From: CAZPAH01 sp964584495
Lineage (GTDB): Bacteria; Krumholzibacteriota; Krumholzibacteriia; Krumholzibacteriales; Krumholzibacteriaceae
DNA: 6,918 nt
Reading direction: 5' to 3'
NCBI GenBank assembly: GCA_964584495.1
Contig: CAZPAH010000136.1
Location: 1 to 6,918 of the forward strand
This document shows, one piece after another, positions 1-5,643 of this stretch. The notes under the pieces were generated by a model that was given only the letters and a program-made list of their open reading frames with translations, made no database searches and had not been told where the DNA came from. Within the stretch, counting starts at the first letter, position 1, and each line of letters begins with the position of its first letter. The position numbers were made by a program, and so were the translations under genes.

Positions 1-549
1 TCCCAACACCCCTCTCGTTCTAAACGGATTGTCCTGATAGAGATATCCAAATCCCTTTCCTATATCACCAAGCTTCGATAACCTCTCGACGTATATATCA
101 TTCCCCGAATCGTCAATCGTGATATAGCTTTTGCTCTTTTCATCCAGCTCCACCTCGGCCTTCATCTTTTCGCCGTCGCGGTAAAAGACGATAGTGACCC
201 TATCGCCCGGTTCCTTGTTCCTTACAAGCCCGGCCAGCCCCTCGACATCCTCGACCTTTTTCCCATCGAACTCGTAGATTATATCATCTTTCTTGAGACC
301 GGCCCTCTCCGCCGGACTATCCTCCATGATCTCCAGTAAAAGCACTCCGTAATCTTCCGGATAATTGTTTTTCCTGATACTCTTTTTTGTCAGATCGTCC
401 ATGTAAACACCAAGAAACGGAGCCTTTTCCTCGATCTTGCTGATCTTTTTCCCATCGATATATATCTTCCTTTCCGCGGAAGCCGGTACCGTGAGAGTTA
501 AAGATATCAGCATCAGAACAGCAAATGTTACTACTGCTACTTTCTTCAT
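1..549 (-). CDS. Secreted PDZ-domain protein, N-terminal 183 residues (cut by the window edge)
   Basis: The minus strand is open from the ATG at 549 to base 1 with no stop. Residues 1-25 form a signal peptide: MKK, a hydrophobic core, then PASA before ER, a type I cleavage site with no lipobox Cys. Residues about 45-135 read as one PDZ domain: the ligand-binding loop FLGV (46-49), a strand at YGVLLLEI (67-74), the typical SPAERAGLKKDDIIYEFDG (78-96), and PGDRVTIVFYRDG (114-126). The last residues, RGVLG, resemble the ligand loop of a second PDZ domain that would continue off the edge (inference). PDZ domains bind C-terminal or internal peptides, and in exported bacterial proteins they usually accompany proteases or envelope chaperones. 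No protease motif is visible in this part, so a HtrA-like, CtpA-like or adaptor role stays open. The gene lies 197 bases after the GT4 gene and has its own odd ribosome binding site, so it is probably expressed separately. Confidence 0.9.
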   Translation of the reverse strand, partial: MKKVAVVTFAVLMLISLTLTVPASAERKIYIDGKKISKIEEKAPFLGVYMDDLTKKSIRKNNYPEDYGVLLLEIMEDSPAERAGLKKDDIIYEFDGKKVEDVEGLAGLVRNKEPGDRVTIVFYRDGEKMKAEVELDEKSKSYITIDDSGNDIYVERLSKLGDIGKGFGYLYQDNPFRTRGVLG

Positions 550-585
550 AATCCTGGCCGCTTGTCTACGGCCCCTCACCTCCTC
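550..585 (-). promoter_or_regulatory. Split ribosome binding site with intervening hairpin, ahead of the PDZ gene
   Basis: Read on the minus strand, a strong Shine-Dalgarno core AGGAGG (584-579) lies 29 bases before the ATG at 549, beyond the usual 5-10. Between them GGCCG (573-569) and CGGCC (560-556) form a perfect 5-bp stem around an 8-base loop, with one more possible T-G pair inside. If the 18-base hairpin forms, the effective spacing falls to about 11 bases. The in-frame GTG at 579-577 overlaps the Shine-Dalgarno core, so it cannot be the start that core serves. Only a weak AGGA lies next to the ATG itself. Hairpin-bridged sites of this kind are known for T4 phage genes 25 and 38. Use of it here is inferred. 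Confidence 0.5.
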
Positions 586-626
586 AGGGATCAAGTGCTC
601 AACCCGTAAGCGCTCTACCAGTTATA

Positions 627-642
627 TATCCCTTCAGGGATA
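627..642. repeat. Perfect 6-bp inverted repeat TATCCC-TTCA-GGGATA
   Basis: The two arms are exact reverse complements around a 4-base spacer. The site lies in the 197-base gap (550-746) upstream of the PDZ gene, 78 bases from its ATG. It lacks a T-run on either strand in the right place for a terminator. Its right part, TCAGGGAT (634-641), recurs exactly at 584-591, next to the Shine-Dalgarno sequence. It could be a repressor or activator operator, or an RNA hairpin in the leader. The rest of the gap holds an AT-rich TATATAAC stretch on the minus strand (629-622), but no well-spaced -35/-10 pair that I trust. Confidence 0.4.
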
Positions 643-746
643 AAAAGTTTCATCAAATTTCATTTTCGAGTCCGGCTTAGTAAATGTATCCGGCCCGGTC
701 GATGAAATGGAGATTGAAGGTGAATCCTAGAAATTGGGCCCGAATA

Positions 747-1919
747 TCACATACTACGGGCGGCGGCAAGGTTTCTATAGAGAGATGTTGTTGTCGCTCC
801 CCAGCGTGAAACATCGAATTGCTCCACCACTCTGCTCCTGGCACGAGTTCCAAGCTCGCGCCTCATTGAGGGATCGCCGGCCAGCGCGGCCGCCGATTTA
901 TAAAACCCCTCCTCATCAGAGCACGCGACGAGAATTCCCCCGCTTCCAAGTGCCTCCCCGACACCGCCCACATCGCTTGCTATACAGGGAATCCCGCATG
1001 ACATGGCTTCCAGCAACGCAAGCGGCACGCCTTCCGATAGTGATGGAAGCACGAATATATCAAGCAGGGGTAAAACCTCCTCTGTTCTCTCGTTGAACCC
1101 CGGCATCGCCAGGTCCGATTCTATTCCGAGCTTCCTGGCAAGGCCGGCCAGCCTCTCGCGCTGTTTACCTTCGCCGAGCAGCACATACTTTATCCCGCCA
1201 CGGTCTTTAGCCGTCCCGAGCCGGGCGGCCATTCGGATGAAGAGCTCAAAATTCTTTACCTCCTTGAGCCCTCCCACCGAGCCTATGACCAGCGGCAGTT
1301 CATCGATTGCTTCCCCGAACAGCTGCTCGAGCCAGGCTCTCTTTCTTTCCTCGAGGGCAGACCCTTCGAAGGGCTTGAACCTTGAGCTGTCGATAGCGTT
1401 GGGAACCGTGACTATTCTTTCACTCCTGTACCCATGTGAGACCGCTTCCTCCGCCGCCTCCCTGCTGACGGCTATCAGGAGATCGAACCTCGATTTGATA
1501 GCCCTGGCAATCAACCTCTTGTAGCCGCCGAACTCCAATCCGGCACTGTGCCTCGTCGTTACAATGTAGGCACGGGAAAAATACGATGCGATAAAAGTTA
1601 CAACCTCTCCTCCGTACATGTGCGCATGAATGACATCGGGTTCGAAATCTTTCACGATAAACTCGATTTTCTTCAGAACGCGCCGGCTTCCCAACTGCCT
1701 CAGGGATCCCAACGGCATGCCGAAGAACCGAAAACCCTCCTGTTGAAGAGTATTTTCCAGCGAGCGCTTTGTCATGGAGATGTTACATACTGCCGTTTGA
1801 ATCGACTCGGATCGAAGGTACCTGCACAGATTGAGTATATGATTCTCAGCGCCCCCGCCCGAAAAACCACCGGTGATATGCAGCACCTTTCCGATATTTT
1901 TCCCGGCACTCTCCCGCAA
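747..1919 (-). CDS. GT4-family (GT-B fold) glycosyltransferase
   Basis: This 390-residue protein, a normal length for the family, should transfer a sugar from a nucleotide donor to a lipid-linked or growing glycan at the cytosolic face of the membrane. The N-terminal acceptor domain (about 10-195) shows GGAENHI (22-28), the glycine-rich entry loop, and DVIHAHMYGG (95-104). The hinge is VPNAIDSSRF (172-181). The C-terminal donor domain shows GSVGGLKEVKNFELF (213-227), YVLLGEGKQRERL (245-257) and the family signature SEGVPLALLEAMSCGIP (295-311), whose E296 and E304 form the EX7E pair that contacts the donor sugar and nucleotide. There is no signal peptide or membrane segment. The start is TTG at 1919, chosen because AGGAGG sits 8 bases upstream and an in-frame stop lies at 1952-1950. 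It follows the GT2 gene by 58 bases, probably in one transcript. The donor and acceptor sugars cannot be read from sequence. Confidence 0.95.
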   Translation of the reverse strand: MRESAGKNIGKVLHITGGFSGGGAENHILNLCRYLRSESIQTAVCNISMTKRSLENTLQQEGFRFFGMPLGSLRQLGSRRVLKKIEFIVKDFEPDVIHAHMYGGEVVTFIASYFSRAYIVTTRHSAGLEFGGYKRLIARAIKSRFDLLIAVSREAAEEAVSHGYRSERIVTVPNAIDSSRFKPFEGSALEERKRAWLEQLFGEAIDELPLVIGSVGGLKEVKNFELFIRMAARLGTAKDRGGIKYVLLGEGKQRERLAGLARKLGIESDLAMPGFNERTEEVLPLLDIFVLPSLSEGVPLALLEAMSCGIPCIASDVGGVGEALGSGGILVACSDEEGFYKSAAALAGDPSMRRELGTRARSRVVEQFDVSRWGATTTSLYRNLAAARSM

Positions 1920-1933
1920 CGGATCACCCTCCT
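1917..1933 (-). promoter_or_regulatory. Ribosome binding site deciding a TTG start for the GT4 gene
   Basis: AGGAGG (1933-1928) stands 8 bases before a TTG codon at 1919-1917. No ATG lies in frame between the upstream stop (1952-1950) and the conserved LHITGGFSGGGAE region. A GTG at 1927-1925 is out of frame. The TTG is therefore the best-supported start. Confidence 0.75.
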
Positions 1934-1977
1934 GCGACCGATGGGAAATTCATCAGACCGGACTCCGATCTGTTCTG

Positions 1978-3219
1978 TCAGGTGATTCTTTCCAGGTTAT
2001 CCAGCTTTTCGGATACTTTTTTACCCTCGATGACCCGGAACCTAGGTTGAATGAGCGGATGATTCTTCACATCCCGCGTTGTTTCAGCCTTTTCCCACGA
2101 GGAGAGACGCCCTCCCGAAAAGTACGTGATGAATGCCGCCAGAGTAGCGCCGTACACCATCACGAAGTAGAAAGGCACGAAGAATATCTTCGACCTGTAC
2201 CGGCCTCTTCTCAGGATCGCTCCGACTATCGCCGATAGGTAAAAGGCGGTTTGGAAAATAAAGAACGCGAGATACAAGGGATCATCCAGCAGAAAGATAT
2301 TCGCGGCATACAGCACGGGAAGCATAACTCCGATCCACCAGCGGAGAAGCTTTCTCGATACGAACTGGAACGTTCTGAAGGTACCCCCGAAATCATGCTT
2401 TAGATGGTTGAAGCCGGTCAATCCACGGATAATTATACGTCTTTTTCTATTGAACTCTTCCCTGAAGAAATATGTGGATCGCTCGTACGCAATAGCTTCC
2501 CCTTCATAAACGGTTCCATATTTCTGGGACGCGACATTGCTTGGAATCTGCAGATCGTTGGCGATATCCTTCATGACCGGCCTGAAGAGCTCGCGCCTTA
2601 TGGCAAATATCGCCCCAGTCGCGACCAGCACGGAGCTCAGCCGGCTCTCCATGCGGTTGAGCAATCCCTCATATTTCCAGTATAGGCTTTCGCCCCTGCT
2701 TACGTAGGAATCGTCGTCGACATATACGAGTTTGCCGACCACACAACCGACATTCTCGTCGGCGAAATTTCTGATAAGCTTCTTCACGGCATCGGCCCTG
2801 TAGAAAACATTGGTGTCGGAAAAAAGGATTACCTCCTCGTCGATTCCAAGGACGGACTTATTCAGCGTGGCGCTTTTTCCTTCCCTGCGGACGAATGATT
2901 TCAGAACAACATTCCGATCTTCGTATTCCCTCACAACCTGGTCGGTACCGTCAACCGAACCATCGCTCGCAACGATTATTTTCAAAAGCTCCGGAGGATA
3001 ATCTATCTTCAGGCTGTTCTCTATCTTCTCCCTGATCATTTTTTCCTCATTGTGCGCCGAGATGATCATGGCTACAGAAGGCAATTCGTACTGAAGGGGC
3101 AACTTGCCTTTTTTCTTGAATAGACCGATTAAGAAGAGGATCAGGGGGTATCCGGCATATACGAAAAAAATGACCGCGATGATCGAATAAATAAGGAGCC
3201 TCGCCACTAGATCCATCAT
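1978..3219 (-). CDS. Membrane-bound GT2-family glycosyltransferase (cellulose/poly-GlcNAc synthase-like)
   Basis: The 413-residue protein has an N-terminal membrane segment (about 8-31), a cytosolic GT-A catalytic domain and three C-terminal membrane segments (about 294-311, 315-335, 343-367). Catalytic motifs appear in the expected order: SAHNEEK (54-60); SDGSVDGT (85-92), binding the nucleotide; REGKSATLNKSV (112-123); SDTN (134-137) in place of the usual DxD metal site; ATGAIFAIRRELF (200-212); Asp222 in NDLQIP as the likely base; and RKRRIIIRG (258-266), a form of the Q/RxxRW element. This layout matches processive or semi-processive polysaccharide synthases, but the substrate is not predictable. 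No PilZ domain is present. Two ATG codons lie in tandem at 3219 and 3216. GGGAG upstream gives spacings of 4 and 7 bases, so the second may be the real start. It is the first gene after the promoters in the 3220-3521 gap, and the GT4 gene follows it by 58 bases. Confidence 0.95.
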   Translation of the reverse strand: MMDLVARLLIYSIIAVIFFVYAGYPLILFLIGLFKKKGKLPLQYELPSVAMIISAHNEEKMIREKIENSLKIDYPPELLKIIVASDGSVDGTDQVVREYEDRNVVLKSFVRREGKSATLNKSVLGIDEEVILFSDTNVFYRADAVKKLIRNFADENVGCVVGKLVYVDDDSYVSRGESLYWKYEGLLNRMESRLSSVLVATGAIFAIRRELFRPVMKDIANDLQIPSNVASQKYGTVYEGEAIAYERSTYFFREEFNRKRRIIIRGLTGFNHLKHDFGGTFRTFQFVSRKLLRWWIGVMLPVLYAANIFLLDDPLYLAFFIFQTAFYLSAIVGAILRRGRYRSKIFFVPFYFVMVYGATLAAFITYFSGGRLSSWEKAETTRDVKNHPLIQPRFRVIEGKKVSEKLDNLERIT

Positions 3220-3252
3220 CTCTCTCCCAGATATGAGCGACTTGAGCCTTAA

Positions 3253-3280
3253 TAAATATCACACACTGAGGAAACGTCAA
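3253..3280 (-). promoter_or_regulatory. Candidate proximal sigma-70 promoter of the GT2-GT4 genes
   Basis: On the minus strand TTGACG (3280-3275) is separated by 16 bases from TATTTA (3258-3253). The -35 box matches five of six consensus bases, but the -10 box is poor. Transcription would begin near 3246, giving a leader of about 27 bases that includes the GGGAG ribosome binding site. Confidence 0.4.
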
Positions 3281-3416
3281 ACGAAATCTTCAGGTGCGGA
3301 TATAAAAACACGTTACATGTCTTCTCACACCAGCATTTTCACCCGGTTCAAAGCTGAAGTACGCTAAAGCACAAGAAAACTGTAACGCTCGCTCTATAGG
3401 ACTCCTTTGTTCCTTA

Positions 3417-3445
3417 AGTATATAGTTTAAAAGCTTCTTTGTCAA
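3417..3445 (-). promoter_or_regulatory. Near-consensus sigma-70 promoter reading toward the GT2-GT4 genes
   Basis: On the minus strand a perfect -35 box TTGACA (3445-3440) is followed after exactly 17 bases by TATACT (3422-3417), five of six matches to TATAAT. The predicted start is around 3410, about 190 bases before the GT2 ATG, so the transcript would carry a long untranslated leader. It lies wholly outside any convincing gene and is the best promoter in the window. Confidence 0.75.
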
Positions 3446-3521
3446 CATCGCCCTTGAGATAGAAACCGGGCGATCATCGTTGCTACTTCCAACCTCCAAC
3501 CTTTATTAGAGTTACTCCTTT

Positions 3522-5537
3522 CTATTCGGATGGAGCAAACCGGTTGATCCCTCCGAACCTCGTTCCAATCCAGATATTTCCAAAGCTGTCTTCGCACAAC
3601 GAGACAATATGATTATCGACAAGGCCCGAGGCCGTGCTTATCCTTCTCCACCCTTCTTGGCTCCTGACGAAGATCCCGCTTTCCGTCGTGCCGAGCCATA
3701 TCTCTCCCCTTTTAGATCCCAGAACCGCGGATGGAGTCACCGTGCGGGCAGTGTAGGGAAAGTCGATCACATACAAGCCGTTTTCAGAAAACCTGAATAT
3801 CGCTTCCCGGCTGCACGCCAAACAGACTCCGTCGGCATCGAGACCGAGACACACCGCCGCCGCGCTCTCGTCGGATTTCCACCCCCTACTCCCCGTCATG
3901 AACCTTATTCCCGGGTCGATATCGGGTATCGAGTCATGCGTCGTAATGCTCCCCGCCACCGCGGCCCCTCGTCTCTGCGGAAGTTCGACCGCCTCCCAAC
4001 TACCCGATCTATACGAGGCGATTTCACCCGAATCGAATATCGCCCAGGTCGTTCCCCCGCCATCCACCAGCATTTCGGAAATATAATTCGAGGGGAGACC
4101 GTTCTTCTCCGAATGATGAATCCATCCCTTCTCGGTAAGATTCAGTATGCCGCTGTTGAAGGTTGCAAACCAGAGTCCGCCTGCCCTATCTATCGAGACA
4201 GAGGTAAAATATCCCGTCGGAAGGCCATGCCTCCTGTCGAACAGCTCCCAGAGCCCATCTTTCAGGTGCAGTATTCCGAGACGGGTCGTCAGCCAGACGC
4301 TTCCATCCTCATCGCACGCCACATCGGTCATAGTTCCCTCGTACCAGCGGTCGGGGGGCGCGATCATCGCCAGCTCTTCCCCCAGCCTGTAGGCGGCCGA
4401 GTAGGAGAGAAACCACACGGCGCCTTCCGATTCCCTGATCCTCGTTACCATTGAAGCCGGGAACCGCTGCGGGATATCGATCTCCCTGAAATAATCCCTT
4501 GCAAGAACGAATAGTTTCCCTTCATCGGTGCCCAGGTAACAATTACCTTCGATATCGTGATGGATCGACAGGAAATTGTAACGCCCCAGCGGGACACCGG
4601 GTAATCTGTACGGTGTCCATCCCGATCCGTCGTAAGTGCTTACTCCGCCTTCTCCCGCGGCCCAGATGAGTCCGGACGCATCGAGGCTGAACGCATGGAT
4701 ATCCCTTCCGGAAATACCCTGCCGGGTACCATAGCTCGCTACCCTGCCGAGGCTGTACTTAACTATTCCCTGTCTTGCGACGGACAGGAAAAGATTACCT
4801 TCCTCATCGAAAATCATATCCTCGACGGAACCAACGGGAATTCTGCTTCCGTATCTCATCGACTGCCATCTAAAGCTGTCGGCCCTGCAAAGCCCGCTCG
4901 CCGTGCCGAACCATATTTCGTCGGCGCTCTGCTCGGCCGCGCAAAGAACCCTGTCATCGAGAAGAGAATCGGCCCTCGTCAGCACCACGAGAGTATCGCC
5001 CCTGATATATCCGCACCCGTTCCCGTAGGTGGTTACCCATCTTTTATCGTCACCGGTGAAAAACCCCGTGATTCGGCTGAAAAACGGCTTGCTATCGGGC
5101 AGATAGTGATGCCAATAACCGTCACGCCTGACACTCATGCCGTCCTCTCCCCCCACCAGGAGGGAACCCGTTTCATCGACGGCCAGGGCCGAGATCGAAA
5201 CGAAGGCCGGACCGTCTACGTGAACAACCGTATCCGTGGCGGCGCTCCAAGCGTACAATCCTCCCTCGGTGCCTATCCATAAAGTGTCTGCGCTGAAGAC
5301 CAGCGCCCGCAGCTCGCGGGCCGGGCTGAAAGCATCTAGAATCAATCCGCTTATCCCCGTTTCCTCCCTTCCGGTTTCGGACAGGTATATGGTCGTTCCC
5401 GCCTCCAGCCAGCCACACTTCTCCCTCTCGACCTTTGAATCTTCATGCTCCCCCTCTTGCGCCAGCGATAGGCACGGACTGAATATCAGGACGAGGCATA
5501 TCAGGAAGGTTTCAATATCGAAAATAGTCCTGTACAT
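3522..5537 (-). CDS. Secreted two-component-regulator-type beta-propeller protein (14 blade motifs)
   Basis: The 671-residue protein starts at an ATG with AAAGG 8 bases upstream. Residues 1-26 form a signal peptide ending SLA, with no lipobox. The rest is built of Reg_prop-like blade cores of the form G-x-hydrophobic-W-x-(G/A)-T-x-x-G. They start near residues 86, 124, 166, 207, 247, 289, 331, 372, 412, 453, 496, 570, 611 and 653, with the clearest at IWFGTASGL (208-216), IWLGTTESGI (613-622) and IWIGTRFGGI (655-664). The spacing is 38-43 residues except for a 74-residue step at 496-570. Fourteen blades fit two seven-bladed propellers, as in the periplasmic glycan sensors of hybrid two-component systems. 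Unlike those sensors, it ends at the last blade: there is no Y_Y_Y domain, membrane segment, kinase or regulator. A role as a soluble ligand-binding or scaffold protein in the periplasm or outside the cell is inferred, and the ligand is unknown. Confidence 0.92.
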   Translation of the reverse strand: MYRTIFDIETFLICLVLIFSPCLSLAQEGEHEDSKVEREKCGWLEAGTTIYLSETGREETGISGLILDAFSPARELRALVFSADTLWIGTEGGLYAWSAATDTVVHVDGPAFVSISALAVDETGSLLVGGEDGMSVRRDGYWHHYLPDSKPFFSRITGFFTGDDKRWVTTYGNGCGYIRGDTLVVLTRADSLLDDRVLCAAEQSADEIWFGTASGLCRADSFRWQSMRYGSRIPVGSVEDMIFDEEGNLFLSVARQGIVKYSLGRVASYGTRQGISGRDIHAFSLDASGLIWAAGEGGVSTYDGSGWTPYRLPGVPLGRYNFLSIHHDIEGNCYLGTDEGKLFVLARDYFREIDIPQRFPASMVTRIRESEGAVWFLSYSAAYRLGEELAMIAPPDRWYEGTMTDVACDEDGSVWLTTRLGILHLKDGLWELFDRRHGLPTGYFTSVSIDRAGGLWFATFNSGILNLTEKGWIHHSEKNGLPSNYISEMLVDGGGTTWAIFDSGEIASYRSGSWEAVELPQRRGAAVAGSITTHDSIPDIDPGIRFMTGSRGWKSDESAAAVCLGLDADGVCLACSREAIFRFSENGLYVIDFPYTARTVTPSAVLGSKRGEIWLGTTESGIFVRSQEGWRRISTASGLVDNHIVSLCEDSFGNIWIGTRFGGINRFAPSE

Positions 5538-5574
5538 AAGGGCAGCCTTTCCCCGGAACGGCCCGGCCGGTCGT

Positions 5575-5593
5575 CCGCCGGCACCGCCGGCAG
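5575..5593. repeat. GC-only hairpin and direct repeat between the M61 and propeller genes
   Basis: Two copies of CCGCCGGC (5575-5582 and 5584-5591) are separated by one base. Because GCCGGC is its own reverse complement, GCCGGC-ACC-GCCGGC (5577-5591) can fold into a 6-bp stem, or 8 bp with one wobble pair. No T-run follows on the minus strand, so it is not a standard intrinsic terminator. It may stabilise the 3' end of the M61 message or limit read-through into the propeller gene. Confidence 0.4.
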
Positions 5594-5643
5594 AGCAAGA
5601 CCCCGCAGCTTGTTGGGAACCTTATTACATGATCATGAATATA

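Larger units (their letters stand above)
3220..3521. other. 302-base gene-free gap: promoter region and leader of the glycosyltransferase genes
   Basis: This gap lies between the propeller stop and the GT2 start. It holds two minus-strand promoters (listed separately), a tandem 7-bp repeat TCCAACC (3488-3494 and 3495-3501), and a weak hairpin followed by a short T-run on the minus strand (3320-3304). An open frame at 3499-3290 exists, but I do not call it a gene. No strong terminator follows the propeller gene. Confidence 0.6.

Noticed and set aside
437..643. Plus-strand 68-codon frame over the PDZ gene's start
   Set aside because: It is the complement of the signal-peptide region. The minus strand has a coherent signal peptide and PDZ domain.
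734..1524. Plus-strand frames overlapping the GT4 gene
   Set aside because: They have low-complexity Arg/Pro/Ser composition and lie opposite a gene with complete GT4 motifs.
3290..3499. A 69-codon minus-strand frame (TTG start) or its 52-codon version from the ATG at 3448
   Set aside because: It runs across the near-consensus promoter: the ATG abuts the -35 box, so that promoter could not express it. The TTG start has AAAGG directly adjacent with no spacing, and the composition (Cys, Phe, Arg scattered) matches no family I recognise.
3488..3501. Tandem TCCAACC repeat
   Set aside because: Only two 7-bp units are present, too few to indicate a functional or variable repeat.
3609..4454. Long plus-strand frame of 281 codons opposite the propeller gene
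   Set aside because: It is rich in Arg, Pro and His with no domain, and it lies antisense to a well-supported repeat protein. It is a shadow of codon bias on the other strand.
4695..5282. Plus-strand frame of 195 codons opposite the propeller gene
   Set aside because: It is also antisense to the propeller, with no family motif and no convincing ribosome binding site.
5628..5637. Ten-base palindrome CATGATCATG just after the M61 stop codon
   Set aside because: It has no spacer for a hairpin loop, no T-run and no second copy. A lone short palindrome is expected by chance.
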